Origin: CAZNKU01 sp964573775 | GTDB taxonomy: Bacteria; Bacillota; Clostridia; Monoglobales; Firm-18 | NCBI GenBank assembly: GCA_964573775.1 | Contig: CAZNKU010000033.1 | Span: 1 to 14,411 of the forward strand | Direction: 5' to 3' | Length of the DNA: 14,411 nucleotides | Shown here: positions 6,273 to 12,843 of the stretch, one piece after another | How positions within the stretch are numbered: the stretch's first letter is position 1 | Layout: each line of letters begins with the position of its first letter | Notes under the pieces: model-generated | What the model saw: the letters and a program-made list of their open reading frames with translations, nothing else | Database searches by the model: none | Told to the model about the DNA's origin: nothing | Program-made: the position numbers and the translations under genes

Positions 6273-6908
6273 TTAATCTGCTATTTCACGAATTAAAAGC
6301 TTTGGCACTCCCAAAACTATGCAATGTTCAAGTTCTTCATTTTCAATACGTTTTGGCGGATGTGCAGGATTAACGGGTATGAGCTTTAGCCAGTCTTCTC
6401 CGTTTTTATATTCCACTTTTTTAAGTGTTGCACAGTCGTCATATATAACTGCACCTATCTGACCGCTATAGTCAAGTGAATTTTGTCTTAAAATAAGCAC
6501 TTTATCATCTTCCTGATACATTGGGTACATACTGTCACCCTTTACACAAAGCACCAAAAAGTCGTCCTTATTTCTGCCCTTTAAGTAGGAATTTGGAATA
6601 TTTACGGTTTCGCCTGTCCAGTCTTCAACAGCTATACGGTCATAGCCTGCGGCAATGTCACCTATTACGGGGAATGTTGTGAAATCTTCGGCAATGGTTG
6701 GTTTGTCCTCATCCCAACCCATAAGGTAGGCGGGGGTAGTTTTAAGTGCCTCTGCAAACTGTGCCACCTTTGACCTTGTTACACCGTTTACATTTTTTTC
6801 AACCTTTGTTATTGCAGAACGTGATGTAAAGCCCACAAGCTCTGCAAGCTGGGTCTGTGACATACCAAGCTCTTCTCTGCGTTTTTTTATTTTACTACCT
6901 ATATCCAT
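6273..6908 (-). CDS. CI/LexA-like phage repressor (XRE HTH + S24 peptidase)
   Basis: 211 residues from ATG 6908, chosen because AGAGGTG lies just upstream and MDIGSKIKKRREELGMSQ is a typical XRE start; a longer frame to 6980 would run through the promoter. Residues 1-65 are a helix-turn-helix of the XRE type (SQTQLAELVGFTSRSAITKVE). Residues ~78-205 are a LexA/CI S24 domain with the Ala-Gly cleavage site at A87-G88 (IAAGYD), catalytic Ser126 in GDSMYP and Lys163 or Lys164 in ATLKKVEY. It is expected to bind the nearby operators as a dimer and to self-cleave when RecA is activated by DNA damage, releasing the rightward operon. It is divergent from that operon, a classic temperate-phage switch layout. 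Confidence 0.92.
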   Translation of the reverse strand: MDIGSKIKKRREELGMSQTQLAELVGFTSRSAITKVEKNVNGVTRSKVAQFAEALKTTPAYLMGWDEDKPTIAEDFTTFPVIGDIAAGYDRIAVEDWTGETVNIPNSYLKGRNKDDFLVLCVKGDSMYPMYQEDDKVLILRQNSLDYSGQIGAVIYDDCATLKKVEYKNGEDWLKLIPVNPAHPPKRIENEELEHCIVLGVPKLLIREIAD

Positions 6909-6948
6909 TTTACACCTCTTATTTGTTTGTTGTGAAGTCGTTATGTAC

Positions 6949-6977
6949 AGTTTATCATAAAAGTGACAAAATGTCAA
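6949..6977 (-). promoter_or_regulatory. Repressor promoter (leftward)
   Basis: Minus strand TTGACA (6977-6972), 17-base spacer, TAAACT (6954-6949). The -35 overlaps an operator, so the repressor probably controls itself. Confidence 0.75.
6964..6976. promoter_or_regulatory. Repressor operator 1
   Basis: TGAC-AAAAT-GTCA, inside a larger palindrome ACAAAATGT-CA-ACATTTTGT (about 6967-6986). Same TGAC-N5-GTCA form as the site at 7102-7122. Confidence 0.7.
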
Positions 6978-7002
6978 CATTTTGTTATCGATTTGTAATA
7001 TG

Positions 7003-7031
7003 TTGACAAATAATCACTCTTGTGCTATACT
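7003..7031 (+). promoter_or_regulatory. Rightward promoter of the phage-type operon, with imperfect operator 2
   Basis: TTGACA (7003-7008), 17-base spacer, TATACT (7026-7031). TTGAC-N5-ATCAC at 7003-7017 is an imperfect copy of the operator and covers the -35, so bound repressor should block it. Confidence 0.75.
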
Positions 7032-7101
7032 TATTTCAGGTGATTAAGTATCTCACGACAGAAAAACAGCACAATTTGGTTGTGCAAATTTTTTTGAATT
7101 A

Positions 7102-7122
7102 ATGTTGACGAAATGTCAACAT
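7102..7122. promoter_or_regulatory. Repressor operator 3
   Basis: ATGTTGAC-GAAAT-GTCAACAT, perfect 8-base arms with a 5-base centre, the best match to the shared operator form. It lies 14 bases upstream of the CCATT promoter box at 7136. Confidence 0.75.
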
Positions 7123-7135
7123 AGATAAAAACACG

Positions 7136-7168
7136 CCATTGAAAGCCATTATGTTTTTGACATATATT
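7136..7168 (+). promoter_or_regulatory. CCATT-box promoter, copy 1
   Basis: CCATTGAAAGCCATT (7136-7150) then TATATT at 7163-7168. The same box with the same spacing to a -10 is at 8756 and 11926. The first predicted base would be near 7175, giving a very short leader to the ATG at 7192. Confidence 0.6.
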
Positions 7169-7191
7169 AAAGGCAAGAGGTGATGTTTATT

Positions 7192-7419
7192 ATGAATAGA
7201 AATTTTTTTTGCAGGAAGGGTGACGAAAAATCATCACCGACGAAAATGAAGTACATTGGCGTATTTTCGGAGGCAGGAAAGGAAGTGTCGGTTAAAGACG
7301 GTTTTTACTATGCACTGTGGAGAGTTTTAAGCAGTGAGGAGGAAATGAAGGAATTTACGGAATGGTATTATTCCGGAAACTGGATTTTGAAGGAAGTTGA
7401 ACAGGAGGAAGAAATATGA
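7192..7419 (+). CDS. Small unknown protein, first gene of the phage-type operon
   Basis: 75 residues if started at ATG 7192, which sits about 9 bases after AAGAGGTG; GTG 7180 and ATG 7183 are in frame but overlap the ribosome site. It starts MNRNFFCRKGDEKS and has an acidic end (EVEQEEEI). Residues ~25-70 include FYYALWRVLSSEEEMKEFTEWYYSG, which looks like a small folded unit. No signal or membrane segment. I do not recognise a family; its place just after the repressor switch suggests an early phage-type gene. The stop overlaps the next start as ATGA. Confidence 0.7.
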   Translation: MNRNFFCRKGDEKSSPTKMKYIGVFSEAGKEVSVKDGFYYALWRVLSSEEEMKEFTEWYYSGNWILKEVEQEEEI

Positions 7420-8117
7420 CAAACAGATGGATAAAATTATACGCATCAACTGTTACAGATACGATATTTAACGACAGGGATTCGGATACCCTTAAGGTAT
7501 GGATTTGGATTTTGGTAAGTGTTTTTTACAAGTCTACCACAATTTTTATAGGTAATCAGCAGGTTGAGTTTGAGCCTGGGCAGATGCCCTTTGGCAGAAA
7601 GGCTGCCGCAATGGAGCTTAATATTAACGAAAGCAAGGTTTACAGAATTGTAAAAAAACTTGAAAGAAAGGGTTGCATTAGCATTTTTTCTACCAAGAAA
7701 TATTCCATAATTACCGTTACCAACTGGGATAAATATCAGCATACGGATTACGAACTGCTAAAGGACAACAAACGAACAACAGATGAACAGCAAATGAACA
7801 CAATAAAGAAAGAAAAGAATATTAAGAATGATTATAATATTTCTTCTTCTCTTACGCCTGCGCGTGAGAGCGAAGACCCTTATACCACCCCTCAGGTAAT
7901 GGGTGGTACATTGGGCAGGAATGTGCTTGTACTTTCAGAAGAGCAAATGGAAAGTCTGCTTCAGATGATGCCGTTGGATACTTTCCATTACTACTGCAAC
8001 AAGCTTACGGACTTTATGATTGAAAAAAAACGCAAGGTAAACGACCACTATGGTTTGATTGTAAATTGGTTTAAGGAAGATTACGGAAGAAGAGGAGAGG
8101 TGTCATATAATGAATAA
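7416..8117 (+). CDS. Phage replication-type protein with winged helix (DnaD/replication-initiator-like)
   Basis: 233 residues, ATG 7416 after GGAGGAA and overlapping the previous stop by 4 bases. The N-terminal ~110 residues match the layout of phage replisome organiser proteins: IWILVSVFYK, then GQMPFGRKAAAMELNINESKVYRIVKKLERKG (about 55-86), the recognition part of a winged helix, then IITVTNWDKYQ (about 98-108). Residues 115-165 are a low-complexity Lys/Asn/Ser/Thr linker. The C-terminal part (FHYYCNKLTDFMIEKK through YGLIVNWFKED, about 190-222) is typical of the DnaD-like end that helps load a helicase. It probably binds a phage or element origin; no origin repeats were recognised nearby. 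A plain transcription regulator is the alternative. Confidence 0.75.
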   Translation: MTNRWIKLYASTVTDTIFNDRDSDTLKVWIWILVSVFYKSTTIFIGNQQVEFEPGQMPFGRKAAAMELNINESKVYRIVKKLERKGCISIFSTKKYSIITVTNWDKYQHTDYELLKDNKRTTDEQQMNTIKKEKNIKNDYNISSSLTPARESEDPYTTPQVMGGTLGRNVLVLSEEQMESLLQMMPLDTFHYYCNKLTDFMIEKKRKVNDHYGLIVNWFKEDYGRRGEVSYNE

Positions 8118-8301
8118 CAGAGATTTTTTTGAATACAAAGAGGCGGTGCTTGAGCATTGCCCAAGAGGTGAGGAATATTTTTGCGACGGTACGCCTAATT
8201 TGTCTGTTGAAAATATGAGTGATGCCGAAAATATCGGCAAATGCAAATACAGACAAAACGGAAGGTGTTTGGTTATGGAACGTGTTTTAAAAAGCAGGTG
8301 A
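8110..8301 (+). CDS. Small Cys-containing protein, unknown function
   Basis: 63 residues, ATG 8110 after GAGAGGTG, overlapping the previous gene by 8 bases. It starts MNNRDFFEYKEAV. Cysteines at residues 18, 25, 46 and 53 (HCPRGEEYFC, KCKYRQNGRC) could form a metal site, but the spacing is not a classic zinc finger. Its position between the replication-type gene and the DUF1492-like regulator fits a small phage accessory protein. No family recognised. Confidence 0.7.
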   Translation: MNNRDFFEYKEAVLEHCPRGEEYFCDGTPNLSVENMSDAENIGKCKYRQNGRCLVMERVLKSR

Positions 8302-8307
8302 TTTTTT

Positions 8308-8670
8308 ATGACAGCAAAGGAATGGCTTGAAAGAGGTTTTAAACTAAATATTGAAATTAAACAGCTTAACGAGGCTAAAGAGCTTGCAAAACAAATGAAT
8401 GAAAGCTGTGGAGGTAATGTGCCCAATTACCGTGAATATTCTAAAATGCTATTTGTACGTATTGACCGTTTGCTTAACATTTCCAGGGAAATTACAGAGG
8501 TTATTGCAAAGCTTGACAGTGCCGTACACAGAACTATGCTTACTGCAAGGTACATAAACTTTAAAACCTGGGAGGAAATTGCCGAGGATATGGAAATGGA
8601 CCTTAGGTGGATTTACCGTATGCGCAAAAAAGCAATGGCACAGGTGGAGGAGATATTAGGGAATAGTTAA
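8308..8670 (+). CDS. DUF1492/ArpU-like phage transcription regulator (sigma region 4-like)
   Basis: 120 residues, ATG 8308 after AGGTGA. The first ~75 residues are helical with charged heptads (KEWLERGFKLNIEIKQLNE). The last ~45 contain LTARYINFKTWEEIAEDMEM and WIYRMRKKAMAQVEEIL, which read as the helix-turn-helix of sigma factor region 4. Phage proteins of this type often switch on late genes. It ends the operon before a strong terminator, and the next promoter downstream (8756) carries the CCATT box, so it is the best candidate in the window for the factor acting there. That link is inference. Confidence 0.8.
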   Translation: MTAKEWLERGFKLNIEIKQLNEAKELAKQMNESCGGNVPNYREYSKMLFVRIDRLLNISREITEVIAKLDSAVHRTMLTARYINFKTWEEIAEDMEMDLRWIYRMRKKAMAQVEEILGNS

Positions 8671-8700
8671 GGAGGGAACGCTTTTGCGTTCCTTCTTTTT
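8671..8700 (+). terminator. Terminator of the phage-type operon
   Basis: GGAACGC (8675-8681), loop TTTT, GCGTTCC (8686-8692), T-rich tail to 8700, immediately after the stop at 8670. Confidence 0.9.
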
Positions 8701-8750
8701 GAATGCAGAATTATTGTTAGCAAGCCCTGCTTGCTTTTGAATTAAAAAAG
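8700..8750. repeat. Partial dispersed element
   Basis: GAATGCAGAATT, then AGCAAGC-CCT-GCTTGCT (8719-8735) and TTTTGAATTAAAAAA. It matches part of the element at 2075-2185, and the arms and trailing bases are the same. Confidence 0.55.
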
Positions 8751-8755
8751 TTTGA

Positions 8756-8788
8756 CCATTAAAAGCCACCCTTATTTAAAGATAGTAT
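8756..8788 (+). promoter_or_regulatory. CCATT-box promoter, copy 2 (main toxin gene)
   Basis: CCATTAAAAGCCACC (8756-8770), -10 TAGTAT at 8783-8788. The leader to ATG 8837 contains a GTAAAGCTTTAC palindrome (8795-8806) and the ribosome site AAGGGGG. No -35 consensus is present at 17 bases (the position holds TAAAAG), so an activator or altered sigma is likely. Confidence 0.65.
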
Positions 8789-8836
8789 ATACGTGTAAAG
8801 CTTTACATTAATATCACTTTATTTAAGGGGGTTAAA

Positions 8837-11179
8837 ATGAGCAGCTTGCTTAAAACATTTAACTGGACTGATTCCAAAGGCAAAAAGTATTCAATTTCAT
8901 ATGATTCTTACCTGGCATGGCAGGGAAAAAAACCAATTGGTGAACAGACTGAAAGTAAAGAACAACCTTACATTACACTCGGTAACTTTGACAGTAAGTA
9001 TAAGTTCCCAATAGATGAAAAAAAATTTGGGAAAATGGAATATGCTGAGAAACCGTCAGAAAAAACGGAAAGGTTTCAACTAAAACTTATTAATCCACGA
9101 TATAATCCTGTATCCAACGAACAGGATGCTAAGACTATAAGGGAATATTTTAATGCTGAAAATGCTTATCAAAGGGAAGAGGCAATCGAACTTGTAGATC
9201 CAAAGGGTATTGCAAAAAAATATGGGTTAGATGCATCATCAATAACTACATATGACGTAGAGAGCTATTTTGCCAATAACTTTTCACAATACGGAATTAT
9301 ATTTAAAGCGGTAGATGGAAAGCCTTTTGCAGTAGGGAGTAACCAAGTATTAGTAGAAGAGGCTGATTATTTGTTTGAATTGGGATATAACAACGAAAGA
9401 AGAATATTAGCTAATAAAGATGCTGGTGCATTAGAGGCATTTGCCCACAACTATTTCGACGGTCTTACGTTTGGGTTAGCTGAATACGTTGGTGATAAAG
9501 TTGGCAAGAAAGAGTATGAAGCTAAAGGATTAAACCCTGACTATTTTGTAAGCAATGAGCAAGCGTATGCAAAAACTAATGACAAACATAAAATCGCAAG
9601 CATATCGGGAAACATTGCAGGTACCGTAACCTCATCAATGGGTGTAGGCGGACTTGTAAAAGGCGGACTAAAGAAGCTTGGTGTGACCTTTGCAAAAAAA
9701 TGGATGGAACCTGCAATTGTGCAAGGCATTACAAGTGCTGTTCGTGGAGGTGTAACAGAATTTTCGGCGGGTGGCGACTTAAAAGATATAAGTGTAAATG
9801 CATTGCGTGAAGGTGTTACGGGTTCAATAGGCGGTGCTGTCGGCAGTAAGGTTGAGGGTGCAATATCAAGTGCACTTACTAATCCAAAATATGCAAATGG
9901 TATATTAAATACGATTAAAAATACTCGTGCAACCGCAATTACCGCACAAGCCATAAGTGGTGTGGCAGATGCCACCGCAGATTATGCTACGGACAATGCT
10001 TTTGTTGGTGTTGCAAATAAACTTGGTGCAAATTTGGAATATCGCACAGCAACTGATGTAGTTACTGACTTTGCTGTATCTATGGTATTTGGTTTTGGTA
10101 ATAAACTGAACACAAAAAACAGTGCCCAATTGCCCGGTAAGATTACTGACTATCTGGATAATTATGATTTGTACAGAAGAATTGTTGGAGGTAATGGGGA
10201 TTTAGAAGTAAAAATAAATGCAGGTAAAGACCTTGTTGCATCGGGAAATGAAATTTCAAGGTTTCTTGATGAAAACATATTCACAGGTCAAAAAGATACA
10301 GTAGATTTATTGAAAAACAGTATTGAGGTTGTAAATGATGCAGTTAACATCAGCAATAAAATATTTGGAACAGAATTAAAAACCGACATTAAGCTTAAAG
10401 GGGTTGGACAAACTTTAAATGCAAAATATAATAACAATACATTTGATGTTGACCTTGCAATTGGCAATATTATTGACGGTAAGGCAACTTTTGAGGATTT
10501 CAAGCTTTTTGCACCTGAAAATACTGCTAACAGACAGGCTTTATATGAAGCTACGGGAATAAAACTACCCAACCATAAAAACGGCACTTTTTTAAACCTG
10601 CTTTATATTACAAATAAAAATGCAATACACAGAGATTTTCCTACATACTTTTACAACAAACATTACGGAAAAAGAAATTTTAATCTTGACTTATATTTGT
10701 CAGAGATTTATAATAAACATATCAGCGAAATTAAAGATGCTGATAACATACAAACTTCCACTGAGCATATTAAAACCCGTAACGAGAGGCTTGAGGGCAA
10801 AGTTCATGCTGTGACGTCTGTTCCTTTCGTGAGAAAAACAATTACGGTAAATAATAAGGTTTATGATGTTGTAGTTCCGGAATTTGACAGCTTGTTTGAT
10901 GCAACAATAAGTGAGGATTTGTACTTTAAAAGAGACAGGGTTCAATTTAAGGAATGTAACCGTCAGCTTTTAGAGGCAGTTAAAACTAATCCTGAAATTG
11001 GAAAAAGGTTTACAGAAGCGCAATTGAGGGATATAAAAAAAGGACGCACTCCTCGAGAATATACGTGGCATCATAGTGAAGAACCCGGTAAATTGCAGTT
11101 GGTAGATAAAGAAATACATAAAAGAACAGGTCATACCGGTGGACGAGCCTTGTGGGGCGGTGGAAGTAAATACAGATAA
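8837..11179 (+). CDS. Polymorphic toxin with C-terminal WHH nuclease domain
   Basis: 780 residues, ATG 8837 after AAGGGGG. Residues 1-245 are an unrecognised N-terminal region with no signal peptide (opens MSSLLKTFNWTDSKGKKYS). Residues ~253-425 are Gly/Ala/Val-rich (SISGNIAGTVTSSMGVGG, GVTGSIGGAVGSKVEGAISS), like pretoxin or translocation regions of polymorphic toxins. Residues 537-579 are the anchor (DVDLAIGNIIDGKATF through GIKLP) reused by the downstream cassettes. The tip, ~580-780, ends in a WHH HNH-type nuclease domain: TWHH (743-746), LQLVD, H761, HTGG (766-769), ALWG. The predicted action is cutting nucleic acid in a rival cell. The next gene encodes the matching immunity. How it leaves the cell is unknown: no LXG, RHS or CdiA features were seen. 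Confidence 0.88.
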   Translation: MSSLLKTFNWTDSKGKKYSISYDSYLAWQGKKPIGEQTESKEQPYITLGNFDSKYKFPIDEKKFGKMEYAEKPSEKTERFQLKLINPRYNPVSNEQDAKTIREYFNAENAYQREEAIELVDPKGIAKKYGLDASSITTYDVESYFANNFSQYGIIFKAVDGKPFAVGSNQVLVEEADYLFELGYNNERRILANKDAGALEAFAHNYFDGLTFGLAEYVGDKVGKKEYEAKGLNPDYFVSNEQAYAKTNDKHKIASISGNIAGTVTSSMGVGGLVKGGLKKLGVTFAKKWMEPAIVQGITSAVRGGVTEFSAGGDLKDISVNALREGVTGSIGGAVGSKVEGAISSALTNPKYANGILNTIKNTRATAITAQAISGVADATADYATDNAFVGVANKLGANLEYRTATDVVTDFAVSMVFGFGNKLNTKNSAQLPGKITDYLDNYDLYRRIVGGNGDLEVKINAGKDLVASGNEISRFLDENIFTGQKDTVDLLKNSIEVVNDAVNISNKIFGTELKTDIKLKGVGQTLNAKYNNNTFDVDLAIGNIIDGKATFEDFKLFAPENTANRQALYEATGIKLPNHKNGTFLNLLYITNKNAIHRDFPTYFYNKHYGKRNFNLDLYLSEIYNKHISEIKDADNIQTSTEHIKTRNERLEGKVHAVTSVPFVRKTITVNNKVYDVVVPEFDSLFDATISEDLYFKRDRVQFKECNRQLLEAVKTNPEIGKRFTEAQLRDIKKGRTPREYTWHHSEEPGKLQLVDKEIHKRTGHTGGRALWGGGSKYR

Positions 11180-11192
11180 AGGAGAGGTAAGT

Positions 11193-11639
11193 ATGAATTG
11201 GGATAATATTGAATTGTGGGATTATAACAAATTGGATTCTGATAATTTAATAGGTGAGTTTGAAAGTTTGGTAAAATATACTCTCCCTGATGATTTCAAG
11301 GATTTTGTCCGTCAGTATAACTGGGCAAGACCAGAAAAGGATGCATTTGATACAAAAGTTACTGAAGGGCGAGATATAATGGCTATATCATCATTTAATA
11401 AAGATGACGTAGAAACTATATGGAATTCCTATGAATGGGATGAAGAATGTGAAGGATTTGAAGGGTTTACAGGACGTTATATTCCTTTTGCTTTTAGTAA
11501 TTGTGGCGACGATATCTGTTTTGATGCTTCAAATAATCATATTGTTTACATTGACCACGAAACTGCCGAGATTGAGGAAGTTGCAGATACTTTTACGGAA
11601 TTTATAAACTCATTATATGAATATGAAGATGAAGATTAA
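11193..11639 (+). CDS. SUKH (SMI1/KNR4) family immunity protein
   Basis: 148 residues from ATG 11193, preferred because AAGGAGAGG is just upstream; a longer frame from 11139 lies inside the toxin gene. The sequence is strongly acidic and fits the SMI1/KNR4 fold: an N-terminal helix then YTLPDDFKDFVRQYNWARP (about 35-53), IPFAFSNCGDDICFDAS (about 100-116), VYIDHETAEIEEVADTFTEFI near the end. SUKH proteins are the usual partners of WHH/HNH-type toxins, and the gap of 13 bases from the toxin stop supports pairing. It should bind and block the upstream nuclease in the cytoplasm of producing cells. Confidence 0.88.
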   Translation: MNWDNIELWDYNKLDSDNLIGEFESLVKYTLPDDFKDFVRQYNWARPEKDAFDTKVTEGRDIMAISSFNKDDVETIWNSYEWDEECEGFEGFTGRYIPFAFSNCGDDICFDASNNHIVYIDHETAEIEEVADTFTEFINSLYEYEDED

Positions 11640-11662
11640 TTGAAAAACACAAGCAAACACAA

Positions 11663-11745
11663 GAGGACGGTTCTGTTGTGTCATAACTAAATAGGTATTT
11701 AAGAGTACACCTCACAATTGTGGGGTGTATTTTTAGTTAATAATG
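11663..11745 (+). repeat. Post-immunity repeat, copy 1
   Basis: GGACGGTTCTGTTGTGTCA, then AACTAAATAGGTATTTAAGAG and a terminator hairpin. It is nearly identical at 14226-14310 and shorter and more diverged at 13146-13216. Each copy lies after an immunity gene or candidate. Confidence 0.8.
11706..11734 (+). terminator. Terminator after cassette 1
   Basis: TACACCTCAC-AATT-GTGGGGTGTA (one T-G pair) followed by TTTTT. Confidence 0.85.
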
Positions 11746-11920
11746 AGTAGTGAATAATGAATAACGAATAATGAATAGTTACGGAAGGAACGCTTTGGCG
11801 TTCCTTTTTTTTTTTCGGCAGGAGCAAGCCCCTGCCCTACGATTATATAATTTTAAAAGATAAACATAGTTTATCTACCACAACTATTCACTATTCATTA
11901 TTAACTATTCACTAAAAAAG
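11740..11920. repeat. Palindromic intergenic element
   Basis: It opens with AGTTAATAATGAGTAGTGAA and closes with the inverted form (ATTCACTATTCATTATTAACT, about 11887-11907). Inside are terminator-like AGGAACGC-TTTG-GCGTTCCT with a long T-run (11786-11814), GGCAGG-AGCAAGCC-CCTGCC (11816-11835) and GATAAAC-ATA-GTTTATC (11859-11875). No gene is seen. Confidence 0.65.
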
Positions 11921-11925
11921 TTTGA

Positions 11926-11958
11926 CCATTAAAAGCCATTATACCTTATGTGTATAAT
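11926..11958 (+). promoter_or_regulatory. CCATT-box promoter, copy 3
   Basis: CCATTAAAAGCCATT (11926-11940), -10 TATAAT at 11953-11958, the same spacing as copies 1 and 2. A Shine-Dalgarno (AAAGGAGA) and ATG 11990 follow. Confidence 0.65.
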
Positions 11959-11989
11959 TACCTCAGAAGCAAACGAAAGGAGAATTAAA

Positions 11990-12169
11990 ATGGCAAATAT
12001 TTTAATGGGAGCAGTTACTGCCCTGATAATTTTAATTGTGGGGGCAGGGTGTTTTATTGCAGGTTTAAAGGCAATATTATTGACGGTAAGGCAACTTTTG
12101 AGGATTTCAAGCTTTTTGCACCTGAAAATACTGCTAACAGACAGGCTTTATATGAAGCTATGGGAATAA
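11990..12169 (+). CDS. Short membrane-protein start, joined out of frame to toxin cassette 2
   Basis: ATG 11990 follows AAAGGAGAATTAAA, an excellent ribosome site. Residues 1-27 (MANILMGAVTALIILIVGAG and on to FIAGLK) form one hydrophobic membrane segment or signal-anchor. After codon 27 the frame runs through DNA that is toxin-anchor sequence in another frame, so residues ~28-59 are probably not native. The join lies at about 12070, where toxin-like sequence begins. The zero frame carries T-TTA-AAG at 12064-12070, a canonical -1 slippery heptamer, and a single -1 step there would fuse the membrane segment to the toxin cassette. The alternative is a truncated small membrane gene (holin-like or similar) broken by recombination. 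Confidence 0.55.
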   Translation: MANILMGAVTALIILIVGAGCFIAGLKAILLTVRQLLRISSFLHLKILLTDRLYMKLWE

Positions 12170-12843
12170 AGTTGCCAACGAATTTGAATTTGACAAATTA
12201 TAGTCTGCTTTCTTTGAACAACAAGAACAGAAATATACATAATATTTTTTTGAAGCGTAAAATTCCAAAGATTAACAACATCACTTTACCTGAATATGTA
12301 AAGCATATTGAAAATCCTGATACGAATACAAAAATAAAGGACTTTTACCTGAAATATGACAATCGTTTAATAAAGCCTGATTCGTTGACAGAAAACGGTG
12401 AGAGTGGTATAATGAAACAAAACTTTAATACATTCGGTGACCATTTAAGAGAAAAACTTGGTAGGGCAAAAGACAACCATATTGAGGAATTGAGTGAAAT
12501 AATAAAAACAGTTGAGTCTAAGGGTGGTACAGTTACTCTTTTGAAAAATGATTCAAAAATGGTTACTAATATATTCAAAGGAAAGCCTGGTAATATTGAA
12601 ATTGATGAAAATGCGTCAATTGCCGCTTTTAGACATGAATTAAGACATTTTCTTGATGATATTGAGAATGGCTGTCCTGGTTTAGCTTATTATTTGAAAG
12701 ATAGAGATAAGTTTTTTGAATACGAACGACGTGGGTACGAAGAAGAATTAGTGATTGTAAGAGGTTTGGAATTAAATGATATTGAGCAAAGTATTTTAAA
12801 AGAAATTGAAGAAAGAAGAAGGGAAATATATGGGGATAATTAA
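12049..12843 (+). CDS. Toxin cassette 2: anchor + zincin-like metallopeptidase tip (5'-truncated)
   Basis: The frame is open from GTG 12049, but homology to the main toxin starts at GNIIDGK (12070). 12070-~12175 is almost identical in DNA to 10463-~10568, so this is a recent or recombining copy. Residues 8-42 are the anchor. Residues ~46-115 are a second linker shared with cassette 3 (NYSLLSLNNKNRN, then PEYVKHIENP). The tip (~120-264) contains FRHELRHFLDD with an HExxH zinc motif at 196-200 and acidic residues after it (YERRGYEEELV, 226-235) that could supply the third ligand. A metallopeptidase toxin is the best guess. No strong start of its own is visible; GTG 12049, or -1 frameshifting from the membrane ORF, are options. 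Otherwise it is a silent tip waiting for recombination. Confidence 0.75.
   Translation: MFYCRFKGNIIDGKATFEDFKLFAPENTANRQALYEAMGIKLPTNLNLTNYSLLSLNNKNRNIHNIFLKRKIPKINNITLPEYVKHIENPDTNTKIKDFYLKYDNRLIKPDSLTENGESGIMKQNFNTFGDHLREKLGRAKDNHIEELSEIIKTVESKGGTVTLLKNDSKMVTNIFKGKPGNIEIDENASIAAFRHELRHFLDDIENGCPGLAYYLKDRDKFFEYERRGYEEELVIVRGLELNDIEQSILKEIEERRREIYGDN

Noticed and set aside
7070..7095. Terminator GCACAA-TTTGG-TTGTGC with T-run
   Set aside because: The stem is only six pairs and lies between the rightward promoter and its operon; it may attenuate, but the evidence is too weak to list.
8911..9600. LXG, WXG or RHS toxin N terminus
   Set aside because: No LXG motif, WXG motif, YD repeats or signal peptide could be found in residues 1-250.
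10620..10814. 64-residue plus-strand ORF inside the toxin gene
   Set aside because: Overlapping out-of-frame ORF with no ribosome site inside a well-supported coding region.
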